A DNA stretch of 64,000 nucleotides, from assembly GCA_022496205.1 (NCBI GenBank), contig WTXD01000001.1:1922001-1986000 (forward strand), given 5' to 3'. Shown here in pieces: positions 24,101-35,547 of this stretch. The translations under genes and the position numbers were made by a program. The notes beneath the pieces are model-generated. The model searched no databases, had not been told where the DNA came from, and was given only the letters and a program-made list of their open reading frames with translations. Numbering within the stretch: position 1 is the stretch's first letter; each line of letters begins with the position of its first letter. The stretch comes from Gloeopeniophorella convolvens. Lineage: Eukaryota; Basidiomycota; Agaricomycetes; Russulales.

Positions 24101-24238
24101 TCGGGGTTGGAGCCGCTTCATTGGGACTTTTCTGGCCCACCCGGTTCTGCGCTCGATATCTTGCAACGCTCAATGTTCCCTCTGGCATCGACGAACGCGG
24201 GACATTGGGGGTGGACTGATCCTCCTCCTCAGAAATAA
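21180..24238 (+). CDS. P-loop NTPase, fungal RHS/Crinkler-like
   Basis: Seven exons (21180-21588, 21638-21679, 21711-21806, 21856-22074, 22125-22390, 22442-22929, 22978-24238) encode 926 residues. Walker A is QSSGTGKSR (lysine 231), followed by GFPPGD. Walker B is VFIAVDEAHLLI (DEAH 396-399). A region at about 735-785 (GVDMVFPF, then ILVLVKLYGQ) resembles the D...(E/Q)xK layout of restriction-like nuclease folds, with the acidic residue of the second part not obvious. From memory, this architecture matches expanded basidiomycete proteins related to retrotransposon-hot-spot and Crinkler NTPases; function is unproven. No signal peptide is seen. The intron 22391-22441 is a multiple of three, so retention would not break the frame. 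The internal intron 21680-21710 is only 31 nt, unusually short. Confidence 0.75.
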
Positions 24239-24794
24239 TGACAAGATCCTCGTGCTCGCTGCTGCGCCTGCGCGTCCATTGGACTCCGCATGCGTTCCAC
24301 CAGTTCGATCCCAGTCTCTCCATGGCGATGGCGATGGCGTGCGAGTCCGGTTCTGTGACCTGTAATGTTAGTTTTGAAGATGAAAATTGTATAAGTACTT
24401 TGTATTGTTCACGTAGGCCGGCATTGTCGTAGCTGCATGTACACGCTGTGGTTCGGTGTTGTTGCAAACCTATATTGTACTTTGACCATGAAAGCTTCGT
24501 CCTTGGCGTCGTCCGTCTGTCTTCCGGATGGCTTGCGAATCGATACGCGGGCGTCTATACGATGAACGATCTCCTGGATGCGCGTATCTGGCCGTACTCG
24601 TCAAGCTTGCATTGCTCAGGAGCCAGTATGAGAATCTTGCCCCCGTCAGCGTCATGTCAAGGTGCAGTTACTATTCCGGCCACGACTCTCCTTTTATAGC
24701 TTCCGTCTAGGCCTACATGATGAGCAACTAAGTAACTTGCGTACGCTCTATACGGGCCAATGCGACGAGGGCTGCATTCGGCTTTAATGTCCCA
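24239..24794. other. Intergenic, convergent spacer
   Basis: About 555 bases between convergent gene ends. Only short unconvincing frames are present. Confidence 0.6.
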
Positions 24795-26078
24795 TCACGC
24801 TGCCTCCCGCGCCGCGAGTTCCTTCTGACGCTGGAGCCCGTCGTCGATCGTGTCCTCCAGCGACCGCTCAAAGCTGATGTAGCTCCCCACAATCTCCGCC
24901 GCCGAGCTACTGTCCCACTTCGCATGCGGCGGCACGGGCTGTTCCTCGTCCTCCTGGAGCCCCAGCTCCGGCAACGCGCCTGCAAATTCGGGCCGCGCTT
25001 GGCGCAGGTGGCGCACAGCCTGCGCCCACGTGAATTCGCCCCCATTCGTGATGAAGCGCTTCGGCGTGGAAGATTTGGGAAGCGCGAGGGCGGCGACGTG
25101 TGCGCGCGCGAGATCGCGCACGTCGATGTAGGATGCGATGATCGACGTCTCGGGGAGTGGGCGGCCGGGCTCGCCTTGCACGAGCGGGAGCAGGCGGCGG
25201 TTGTTGCCCGTCACGGGCGTGTCGAGGACTTGGCCGCTGCCGGCGGGGCCAAAAATATAGGGTGGGTAGACTGGTGTCGCACAGTTAGTACAGATAGGTG
25301 CACGAGAGGGCGGTGGGCGCACTGGCTGCAATGTCCAGCTCGGGATGCTTCTTTGCCAGGTCCCAGGTCGCTTTGTCCGCGAGGCCCTTCGAGGCGGCGT
25401 ACACTTCGAACGGTGTCAGGCCAGGCTTTGTCGCTTGTTCCCAAGTGACCGGGTTGACATCTGCGCGTGGTTAAGAATCGTGGTGGATAGAAAGGGCAAT
25501 CAAAGACATACTGTCGACGCTAATGACGCCGTCTTTCGAAATGGTCGCGATATCCGCAATGCCAACGATACTGCTGGTGATGACGATCTTGTGGACACCG
25601 ACCTTTGCGGCGGCTTCGAGTATGCGAGTTGTACCCTCGATTGCGCCCTGAGGAATTGCGTGAGGAGCGAGCTTCGGGAAGACGGTGGAGGCTCACCTTC
25701 AGCACAACTCCCGCCTCTGCGGCACCGCTCAGGGGAGATGCGACGTGGATGACGGCCTGCACGCCCTGCAGCGCCTCGACAAAGTCGGAGGTGGAGATGT
25801 CGTCGATGATAGTGATGCTGAACCTGTCTCCGAAGGACTTGTAATTCTCTACAAGGCGAGGAGCAGTCCCGGAGCGCGCAGCACTGCCGAATCGTTAACA
25901 GCGAAGTCCCGTGATGGCTGGAGATATGCATACGCTTTAACCTTGTAGCCCGATGCGAGGAGCTGGTCAACGACATGCGAGCCAACGTGGCCGGTAGCAC
26001 CAGTAACCTGCGATATTGTCAAGCTCCGTGGCTACGACGAAGAGAGACGGGACGTACCAAGACGGTGGTGATGGACAT
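24795..26078 (-). CDS. NAD-dependent epimerase/ketoreductase
   Basis: Six minus-strand exons (26078-26058, 26007-25934, 25883-25697, 25647-25512, 25460-25323, 25270-24795) encode 343 residues. The N-terminal VTGATGHVGSH is the NAD(P)-binding glycine motif of extended SDRs. AVIHVASPLSG, the VITSS strand and the catalytic VYAASK (Y160, K164) follow. The pattern matches the dihydroflavonol/aldehyde-reductase-like group that fungi carry in many copies (Gre2-like). The likely activity is NADPH-dependent reduction of a carbonyl; the substrate is unknown. Divergent from MAU2, sharing a 506-bp intergenic region. Confidence 0.88.
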
Positions 26079-26584
26079 GTTGAAGATGGAATTAGGGGTG
26101 GGTATAGGGGGCCTGTGATGCTGGGGCCCCTCCGAGGTATCTTCATTCTATTTATGTGGACAATCGACAGTCATGAAATAGTGCAATTGAAGATATCGTG
26201 TCAGTGCAAGTTGGAAAGCGGCCTCGGCGGCCATCCGGGCGGCCCATAGCTAACACGGAGGCCTCTGAGTTCCCGTGGGGCCTTGCAAAAGAAGCCTCTA
26301 TCGTTAGCACTGATGATGGATTAGTAACAATGTTGGAGTGCGAGATCATCGCAGCCTTCGTCCTCGAAAGAGGCTTACTCACCGGCGCTGTTGGAGAGTC
26401 AGCACGCACTGCACGTGGCCGCGGCCCGCTCACTCGGCGCGCGTGCGACGCGTCTGCTCGCGTCTGTGGCTGAAATTGCCGCGTCTGTGGCGCCGCGCCC
26501 GCCTTTGCCGTTTGCGTCCACGCGTCCGAGTCGCCGTCAGCCCCGTATCAGCGGCCTCTTCGCTCTTCTCGCACATCTAGCACC
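26079..26584. other. Divergent promoter region, reductase and MAU2
   Basis: About 500 bases between divergent start codons at 26078 and 26585. Open frames here lack domains. No TATA box is obvious on either side. Confidence 0.5.
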
Positions 26585-29249
26585 ATGTCGCACAACCCGA
26601 GCTCGCAAGAGTTAAACCCGCGCCCCGCAAAGCGCCAGCGCAAAGATTCTCTCCCCTCGCCTCTCATGCAGCCCTCTTCTGACCGCGTGCCAGAAGTGCC
26701 ACTCGCGCCACTTCCCCCGCACGCACTCCTCCTGGCCCTACCGAACATCCTGGCCCATCCTCCGACGAGCATCAACCACCCGCACGCGCTCTATCTCTCG
26801 CTCAAGTCCGTTAGGCAATGTCTGGCTCTTGGCACGCTTAGCCCCGAAATCGAATGCAGAGCGTGGGCTGCGCTGGCAGAGATCGGCATGAACGTGATTG
26901 ATGGAGGCTTCAGTCATCATCCAGATCATGCGTGGGCTCATGGAATTGAGAGCGAGGTGCGCGATGATGTGCCTGTATGCGCCTCGTTTTGACCATGGTG
27001 CGCATATATGCAGGTCGAGAAGGCCATCAGTAAAGGCGTAAGTCTCTGCAGTTCCGTACCCTGCATGTGCTCATTACTTCTGTTAATTCTGTAGACTTTG
27101 ACCGCACAGAAGGTGAGCGTGTGAGACGTTCGGAACAAACTATACGTGATGAGCAGATTATCAATCTGACAATATGATGCTGTCCTTCACATCGTGGGGT
27201 AAGTCTCAGGACTACCGAAATTGGCCTGGCTCACATTACCAATTACCAGGGCTTGTTTGTCTCTTTCTGACTTCGTTTTTTTTTCATTGAATGCAGTCGT
27301 GTATCGGTATCTGACATCACTTCCTCCAGCATCCTACTCTTCGGTTGTATAAGTTCCATCTCACTCTACTTCATGCTCGTCTTTCGCAATGGCAGCACAA
27401 CACGAAGTTCGCTCGGATTCTCCTCCGCCGCCTCCTCGACTCTTTCCAGCCTCATGATCCTCCATCGCTCATCTACGTGACTAATCTCGCCCTCATACAT
27501 CACTTCCACGCCACGCAAGATCATCATGGAGCTCTGAACGCTACACGAGCACTGCAGTCCCTTGCAGAGAAGAATGGCCACATTCACGTCTCCGTCCTTG
27601 CACACGTCTTGCATCTGCAGTCGCTCATCTCAGCGGCACAGTATGCGGGAGTTCCTGCTGTGCTTGAATCCACAGAACGCGCCCTGGGGCTGTCGTTCAG
27701 CGCGTCCCAGGACAAGGAGTCAGCCCCAATTATCAATGTCGAGATTCCAGTGGAGGGAATGCTAGTTGCACATGCTTTGATTCTTGGCATCATCTATTAT
27801 GCGCACGAGGGTAACTCTCCGGCGTCGTCGCCCAGGCTCTCGTATCTCCACGCGTTATTAGACTCTGGTGTGCTCGATGCGTTCCCGGATGGCATTGTCA
27901 GCGTGCGTCCTAGTACCACTATCATATATATGCGCATTGACCCGTGCTTACAGGTACCATTTGCCTCCGGTCCGCCCTTGGCAGTTCGGATGACGCATCC
28001 GCGCGTGCTCTTCTTCCTCGGTTTCCTTACGAGTAGCGTTGCGAAGCGCGATGGTGTTGGCCGCAAGCCAAAGAAGAAGGTGTTCACCGTGGAGGGGCTT
28101 GCAATGTTTGACAAGCTCGAGGCTGCGCCGCCGCTTTCATGTATGCGGTGTTTTTATATTCGATGTTCGGTTTCAGTGCTAACGCGTGCATCATCATGCA
28201 GTGCCATCATGGTCTAGCAAAGGCGACCTGGACGAGATCGAGCAATCTTTAGATATGATCAAGGCCGACCTCCTCTCGGAACTGACAGCTGCAAGTAATT
28301 TGGAACTTCCCGCCCGCTACATAAACTCATGAGATGTGTCAGGTGTCAATAATGCGCAGCGAATTTGATACCGCAGAGGAGGTGCGTTTTCCTTGCTCAG
28401 ACCAAGAATTTCCCTCATTCACGACTCGCAGGCACTGTCAGGCCTTATCGCGCACACCCGCACCACCGGCTTATTCTCTTCCTATTCCCCGCGCATAACC
28501 CTGCACCATGCACATCTCGCGCACGCTCTCGGTCAAAGTGCACGTGCCGCAACCTGCTACCGCGTCGCAGCCGCACTCGCTGAGGCGGACAACGCGTCGG
28601 ACGTTCGCGCTGCTGCGCTCGCGGGCGACGCCGGACTGCAGCTAGGGCTTCTGCGCTCACGGGGCGGCGGGGCGGCGAATGAGCGCGTCATACAACGTGC
28701 GCACGAGGCGGCCGAGGCGTGCCGTGGGCTTGGTGGTACGCTGGAGGCGGTTGGCGAGGTGCTCGAGGCGTGTCTCAGCGTCGAGATAATCAAATCCAAG
28801 TACGTTCCTTCCTTCACGTTCTGCTCCTATCCGTGTGCTTAGTACTTGTTGTGCAGACAGCACCTAAAGCGTGCACTCTCACTCGCAAGCGCAGCACAGG
28901 ATAACCACCTTCGCGCGCTCATACTTGCGCTCGTCGCGGCGCACTATGTGCACACGGCGGGTACGCATGCGCGCGGCGTGCTAGGCACTGCTGCGCAGCT
29001 CGCCGCAGGGCTCGGCGCGGGTTACGCGAACGAGCCGGGGAACGCGCCGCTCCGGTTGTGGTTGGGCGAGCGTCTTGTTGGTGCGTCGAGTAAATTGGGC
29101 GCTATCTGCCGCTTTTCTGGTTATTGTTTATTACCATTGCAGAGTTGTACCGCAGGGAAGGTAAGGAGGACCGCATTCCGCCGCTGGAGGCCGTGAACGC
29201 GGAGATGCGGGAGGCAGTCGCGGCGCTTGCGGTGCGGGCCGGGGCTTGA
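26585..29249 (+). CDS. MAU2: Cohesin loading factor MAU2/Scc4
   Basis: Ten exons were read: 26585-26956, 27014-27037, 27095-27112, 27330-27902, 27954-28140, 28202-28294, 28343-28381, 28432-28799, 28857-29080 and 29143-29249, about 667 residues. The protein is a helical TPR-like array with HPTLRLYKFHLTLLHARLS, EGMLVAHALILGIIYYAH and TRTTGLFSSYSPRITLHHAH, as in the MAU2/Scc4 family that loads cohesin with Scc2/NIPBL. Two microexons (24 and 18 nt) carry the VEKAISKG..TLTAQK segment. The join between the exon ending at 28294 (phase 1) and the exon read as VSIMRSEFDTAEE (28343) does not keep frame with the visible splice sites. Either I have missed the true junction or one base is gained or lost here. 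Confidence 0.82.
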
Positions 29250-29564
29250 CGCCGTTCGCAGGTGCCGCTATTGTTAAGTCGCGCGTTGGAGGTGGGTCAT
29301 CGCTGTATTTTTACCATCCCGTTCTTGTCATCGCATTATTGCATCTTTCACGTTATGCATACGCTCTCGTTGCTTTCTTGGCATCCGCATAGAACAAGGT
29401 CCACGTCTCCATGTGCCTACCTGTAATCTTGCCTATAAGTCTGTTTCGGGCAGTGTACAGCGCCCAAGGTGTAGTCCTAGGATCAACACGCTGTATTAGG
29501 GCGCTCGTGCACGATCACGTCGCCCACAGCTGCCTTCTCTCTCTCACCACCACCACTCTCTACA
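29250..29564. other. Intergenic, nothing recognisable
   Basis: About 315 bases between two plus-strand genes; the right end has a CT/CA-rich leader before the ATG at 29565. Confidence 0.55.
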
Positions 29565-31409
29565 ATGCCGCACGACCCTAGCAGTGCACAGCCTCTCTGG
29601 GTACACCCCGCCGCCGAGCAGCTCGATGACAGTGCCCCGTACCACCGCCTCTGGGCTGCTCTCTGGCGCCAGCCAAATGCGCAGCCAATCGCACTCGCGC
29701 CGCGGGGCCGCCGCACGGTCGTGCTAACGCCGCCCGCGCTCACGCCACTCCTCGCAGAGCAGTATCACGTCGACGGGATTCTCGTGCGCACAGAGTACGT
29801 GCGCGCGCTGCACGGCATAGTCGCGCACGCGCTCGGAGAGGAGCGTATTGAGTGCGAAGCGAGCGACCCGCTTGATCCGGACGGCGGCGAAGAGCTCCTC
29901 CGCGAGGTACCGTTCAGCCCGTTCGTCGACGGCGAGGAGCAGGGCCGCCCGGTCGGCGTGTGCGTGCGCGGTGCGCCGGGCTCAGGTGCGTTCGCCCTGC
30001 CATGTGGGGCTGCTGCTGCGGAGCGCGCTGACTCGACTCGCTCACATAGGGCTCTCACTCTGGTTGCTGTATGTGCTCGTGCTGCGCCTGCAGGCCGGCC
30101 TCGCAACGGTGTACCAGCCTGACACGGAACCACACCGAGTGCTCGTGTTCACCGCAGACGGCGTGTTCACGGTCGACATCACCGCAGCGCAACGTGAGAC
30201 GGAGTCGTTCACGGAGTATGTCCCGAGCGCGGCGTGGTGCCTCGTCGACTCGGGCGACGCTGCAAGCGAGGTGCCATCGTTCTTGTATCAGCGCGGGTAC
30301 ACCATCGTACATGCAGCACGCGGGCCAGCCAAGTGGCTCGATAGGTACTATAGGGCACGCAAGACCTTCGTAATGAAGCCGTGGAGCCTCCAAGAGACGC
30401 TGGTTTGGTGAGTTCATTGTGCATTGGACTGCCTGATGCTGACTGGCTGCCCAGTCTGGAGCTGCAGCACGAACTTGGCCGGCCCACGAAAGAGCAGGTC
30501 GCCATGTTCTTCGAGGCATTTGCCTGCCCTCCGCGCACAACATTCGCGTGCGCCGGCGACATCCAAGGCTTCCAGGACCGACTCACAATCACCGCATCCG
30601 GCATCCCATTGTCTGACCTCGGACGGAGCGCCAGCGACCCGGCATTCCCATACGATAGCGCGCTCGTGCACCTCATCCCGGGAACGGACCGGTCCGAAAG
30701 CACTGCGCATGCCTGCATTCCCACCAGCGTCATCTACACCATCATTCACAGCGCCATCGCTCACAAAACGGGGCTGAACGCAACCGAACTCGAGCGCTAC
30801 CTATACGGAACCTTCCTCGCAAGCGCGCGTCTACGCCCAAACGCGTGTCATGCCCTCGTGCGTCACATGCGCTTCGTCCTTTGCTGCGGAGGGCAGTGGC
30901 CATTACACCCTCTCCGCCGTGGCGGGCGCGACTACCGTGCGCGTACTATGCACTGGGTGTCGCCGCCTCCGGACACACCCGAGCCAATGACGCTCGCGAT
31001 CCGACGCGCCGACGATCCGCGCGCATTCGCGCGCGTGCGCGACGAGTCGCTGTTGAGCCTTACGCTTAGCGGCGCGCACTGGAACTTCGCGCTCAAAGGC
31101 GAGCCGGCGCATCTCTCGGACGGGTGCTATCACCCTACGGGCGGCGCGCTGCCCGCATGCGATATGTTCGTGTTCGAGGCAGAAGCGCGGCGCGCGACGG
31201 TATTCGTGGTTGCCATTGGCCCGCGGCGCGGGGTCGATGCTGCGGGGTTGCAGTGGCTTGCGGCGCACGGCGCAGAGAGCGTGCGCTTCGTCGCGGTCAC
31301 GGTACCTGGTGCGCAGCTCGACTTCCCGTTCCCAGACGACGTCGATTTGGACGAGCACGGGCTCGAGAAGATAGCGAAGTACCAACTCGTCATGCACGAT
31401 GTTGTGTGA
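29565..31409 (+). CDS. P-loop-like protein with altered Walker A
   Basis: Three exons (29565-29985, 30050-30407, 30455-31409) encode 577 residues. After splicing, residues 136-143 read GAPGSGLS and are followed by LWLLYVLVLRLQAGLATVYQ. This strongly resembles the GxPGIGKSxFLxYxLxRL start of fungal RHS/Crinkler-type NTPases, but the Walker lysine is leucine. The junction falls exactly inside the motif, so a mis-placed acceptor is the main alternative; the site used (after CACATAG) is the only clear one. The C-terminal region MFVFEAEARRATVFVV...GAQLDFPFP resembles the closing domain of that family. Binding of ATP is doubtful. A truncated copy of its C-terminus follows at 31734. Confidence 0.65.
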
Positions 31410-31733
31410 GGTTCCTTCTGGGGAATGGGTCACGCTGGGTTGGAGCTTGATGATATCGTCGCAGCAGGGTCATCGCGACATCTGACCTAAGCTTTTTCTC
31501 TCAATTCTGTTCGAACTCATTTCAAGTCCATCTCGTTCTACTCTGTAAACAATACTTGGACTACTGTCTCCACAACTATTCCGGGATGGGGAGACGTTGT
31601 CCTAGGGCCATTTGCCACGCTGGGATTCTATCCAAGTTACTTGTGTATAAAGCTGTCTATTGTCTACACCCGTCGGGACCCATACACTCCTCTGATATAA
31701 GTACGACGCATGACCAATCTTCAGTGAGCGCTA
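31410..31733. other. Spacer before truncated duplicate
   Basis: About 320 bases, too short to hold the first two exons of the upstream gene; no matching N-terminal sequence is visible. Confidence 0.55.
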
Positions 31734-32121
31734 GTGAGCATCGATGTTGGCGGCGGGCAGTGGAGTATCTCAGAGAAAGGCCCACTGGTGCGTCTCATGG
31801 ACGTGCAGTGCTACCTCCCCGCAGCGAGCATGTTGCCTTCGTGTGACATGTTCGTGTACGAGACAGCTGCACGTCGCGCGACTGTCTTCGTCGTTGCCGT
31901 CGGTCCTTGGCGGAACGTGGATGTCGCGGGTTTGCGGTGGCTCATGGAGCGCGGCGCAGAGAAACTACGCTTTATTGCAGTCACGGTGCCTGGGGCACAG
32001 CTCGACTTCCCGTTCCCCAACGAGCTCGATGCCAATATGCACGGCACGGTGACCGGGACCAGAGAATAATCAAGTACCAACTCGTCGTGGACAGTATCAC
32101 GTGGGGAGGGTTCAGTCCCTA
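31734..32121 (+). pseudogene. Truncated C-terminal copy of the 29565-31409 gene
   Basis: About 95-100 residues align collinearly with the C-terminus of the upstream gene. LPSCDMFVYETAARRATVFV corresponds to LPACDMFVFEAEARRATVFV, and VTVPGAQLDFPFP is identical. The N-terminal and P-loop parts are absent. After HG the frame breaks: a stop at 32067-32069 follows GTRE, while the expected KYQLVVDS continues in another frame up to 32121. This is a partial tandem duplicate, most likely dead. The open frame over most of its length suggests it is recent or was under some constraint. Confidence 0.75.
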
Positions 32122-32229
32122 GGTTTTCTGAGCTTAAAGTGAAAGAAGTAAGATAAGAGTTGCATAAATTGTCCTGCAGTAGTCATTTGTGATGTATTAC
32201 AGGCAAATCGGCTGTGTCATGGCTACCCT

Positions 32230-34415
32230 TCATGCTCGGGGAACGACCTCAACACGAAGTGGACCCTTGCGCAAGATAAAGTGATCCTCAAGCTCGTCTT
32301 CCCACTTATTGTTGTCTCCTCCCGGTGGTCCCTGGAAGATGTAGCGTTGTACCAACCAAGCAACGACCATCCTCATTTCCATATACGCGAGGTTCTTGCC
32401 TGCGCAGTTTGTAGGCCCATACGAGAAGGGGAAGAACGCTGCGGGGTTGTGCACAGTGATGCTGGATGACGCTCCCTTTTCTGCATCAGGGCCGAGCCAG
32501 CGTTCCGGAAGGAATTGATCGGGTTGAGAGAAGTAGCGTGGGTCGCGCTGGATACTGTGTATGCTCAGATATATCTGCGTCTGCTCTGGGACGACGCTAT
32601 GGCAGTGCACATCAGTGATCCAGGAGTTCACCAGTACGCCTGATTATGCTTACTGCTCTCCGATCACTTTAGGGCCCATTCCGCGGACAACTGCGCGTTG
32701 AGATCCGCCGGATACCGGGGGATAAAGACGCAGTGCCTCATTTCTTCGTACCAATGTCAGCAATCAGTCGAAGAGCCCGAGCACCACCAGACGCCTACAT
32801 GCACGCATTGAGCCATGGCATTCTGCTAAGTCTGGTTGTATCCAGGGGGTCTTCTCCACGAGGGAACTCCGCATCTACCTCATCTCTCAGACGTCGGTAT
32901 GCAGCAGGGTTGAGTACCAGCTTGTTGAAGAGCCCAGTGAGGATAGTGGAAGTCGTGTCAGAGCCGGCGCTGATCACGAGCATACCGTCAGATGCAATGG
33001 TTTGGGAGTTCCGCTGCGCTGCATTCTTCTGTTCGTCTTCCCCGCTCTACAACGCACCTGTTAGCCTGCTTCGCCCGTTACGTATAACCCAAGCCGTACC
33101 AGGTAGTAAAAGACATCTTTTCTGCCGCTCCCCATTTGCAGGCGTTTCATAACGCTCTGTGTCCCGAAGGAGTATAGGCGGTCGTACCCCTTCATTCCCG
33201 GAGTGAAGAGCCTGATAAGTGGGATTGACCACGGTATGTTGGCAATAACTGCGATAGGACTGGTGGAAATGTAGAAATCTCTCGATAAGGGGAGAGCGAA
33301 CAAGCCAATAAGCTTGTGACGCACCGTGCGGCATCTGCCATCAGCTCCCACACCCCCGCGGTGTCGCGGTCTTCTTTCATGAGTTCGAAACTTCCGCCGA
33401 ACCTGAGCAAGAGCACGGTCAGGTGGAGATACCCGACCGTTCTTCCAATCTACTTACGCCAAATCACCCATGAAATCCGTCCTTGAAAGTGCATTGGTGA
33501 GTGCTGTGGGTAAGGTGCATAAAACACTCACGTGAAGTATTCGAGCCATTTGCAGATGTCCACCACTGCCATGCGCTTCTCCTGAGCGGCATCGCGTGTG
33601 AAGCCGTCGATACGCTCAACCAATTGCCGGATGCGCTTCTCTACGAAGGGTTCGTACTCTTTGATGGCCGCAGTCGTGAACGCACGATTCCACGGCTTCC
33701 GCCTGTGAGCATGATCTTTCGCATCGCGTCTATTCAGGAGTGACGGAGGACGGTGGTCCCAGTCTGATATCAGAGTCGGGGTATATCAGATGTGACTCCC
33801 CTGAGAAAGCAAAAGCACATACAGGGGCCCTTCTGAAGTCCGCCCGGGCCAAGGATGGCAGGTACAGCAGATGCATCGCGAATAGAGAGTTCGTTTGGAC
33901 CTGTGGTCGTTGGTCAGTACTTGATATCACAGGCATGCAACGCGTGGATTGCCACGGGTCACTGACCAATCCGAACATAGTTCCCATATTGATCATGGAG
34001 TGCACGGTAGTGACGGTGCTGCTTTGCCCCCATGGATACTATGACCCCGTACCACTTAGATACTTTTGCAAGAGTAGGTCCCGGGTACTTGGCTAGGGGA
34101 TGCCACGGCGAAAGTCGGTATGCGACGGTGAAGGCCAGAATGAGCGCATTATATACCACCAACGACAAGGTGACTGCTATGGGCGTTGAATCCACAAACT
34201 GTGCCAGAGGCACAGAAAGCAGCGACGGCGGGATAATGATCAGGGCGAAAAGCGCCAGGGGCTGGCAAGGTTCAAATCGTTTATAGTAGAGATAGGCTGC
34301 CTACAGAATCGTTAGCAGCCTGGACATGAATTTGGTGATACACTCAAACAAAGCTGGTGCATAGAAATAAGAGGCTTGTGTCCGACGCGGAAAGGAGCCG
34401 CGCTGCAAAAGCCAT
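32230..34415 (-). CDS. Cytochrome P450 monooxygenase
   Basis: Ten minus-strand exons (34415-34350, 34300-33967, 33900-33823, 33763-33532, 33481-33458, 33402-33325, 33280-33100, 33046-32799, 32743-32654, 32596-32230) encode 565 residues. Seen in order are an N-terminal hydrophobic anchor region, the proline-rich YPGPTLAKVSKWYG, the I-helix AGSDTT (358-363), the K-helix EALR (416-419), PERW, and the haem loop FSYGPTNCAGKNLA with the thiolate at C508. It is an ER-anchored monooxygenase using a P450 reductase; the substrate is unknown. The FTPGMKGYDRL and CKWLEYF segments fit the large basidiomycete CYP families. One 24-nt microexon (33481-33458). No companion biosynthetic genes flank it. Confidence 0.93.
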
Positions 34416-35503
34416 TGTAGACTTGGGGGAATGGAAAGGTGCCGGTTGCCAGCGCGCGTTGCGGGAGGTCGCGGGACGGGCACGCCGCACCTCTTATATT
34501 ATTCACCTGAGATCGAGCAAGTCAGCGCAGCAGGGATACAACGAACAGCCAATATCCCAATGGAAACCCGTTATCCGCACCCTTCACCGGTCGCCTAGCG
34601 TCGGGTTCCACGCCACCCCGAAGGTCTCATGTGTCGATCGGGTCGCCGATGGGGAAAGAAAACGGGTACCAGATCAGGCCTCGAGCCCGAAGAAGCAAGT
34701 ATGGTATAAAGGAAGCAATTTTCGCGAGGTTTCGCGATGAGCATGTAAAGGGCCCCACTTGAAGAGGTTCGGGCTGAATAATGCACAGTTGAAGCTTGCA
34801 GCTTGACTGGAAGCTAAGCTGGAAGCCTGCTGAAGCGGGCAAAACACCCGGCGATTAATCACGCCGGTCACGCGTCCCTGTCATTTGTTGACACTTGTTA
34901 TGCATTGTGACATGTGACATGCCACGGATGTGATCATAGGTGCTAAAACCGAAACCATAGGCCCATTTCCACTTCTCGGGAATACAGGCCAGGGTCTCAA
35001 TTGAGTGTCCGGTTAGGGGAGCATGGCTACCGTGCTACATGGGGTTCTGTACGCCGAGGTGCACGTAAATGGAGCCAAAAAAAAAAGTGTTCGGTTGCTG
35101 ATGCCGAGAAACCCGCCTGCCAACACAAAATGATGACTCGATGATGACCCTGCGTCGAGGACTTAACTTCCTGCTCCGCTCAGGTTATGTCAGATTCGCG
35201 TGTACTTATTTGGGGACAACTGGCAGGGGCCTACGGTTTCGGTTTTAGCTGACACATCACACCCTCCGCGAACATCAAGAGCCCCCTGGGTCCACAGGGT
35301 TCTAATCTCGGTTCCGGCCGTTGCAGAGTCGATCGCTCTGCGCACGTCTGCAACGAGCGGGACCACCCAATCACCATCCCTTCCCACCGATCCCATCACC
35401 ACCACCTACCCCCGTAGGGGGTTAAATCCATGGTGGTCCCGCTCTGTGAACGTCTGGGAACGAGACTAACAGGGTTCGAGTCGGTCTGCTGAGTGCGGGT
35501 CGC
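34416..35503. other. Intergenic, left of the transposon
   Basis: About 1.1 kb. Short frames on both strands lack domains. A tRNA-like T-arm sequence near 35472 was examined and rejected. Base composition becomes AT-richer toward the element at 35507. Confidence 0.5.
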
Positions 35504-35506
35504 TAT

Positions 35507-35547
35507 CACTGCGTGCACAGCAGACTTATCCTGAAGGAAAAAGGCTT
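35507..35547 (+). repeat. Left terminal inverted repeat
   Basis: 41 bases matching the reverse complement of 35946-35986 with five mismatches by eye. Confidence 0.85.

Noticed and set aside
17684..34415. Secondary-metabolite cluster from SDRs, reductase and P450
   Set aside because: No synthase, terpene cyclase, transporter or regulator lies among them, and MAU2 and P-loop genes separate them.
35440..35500. tRNA-like T-arm sequence GGGTTCGAGTC
   Set aside because: No matching A box, anticodon arm or acceptor stem could be folded around it.
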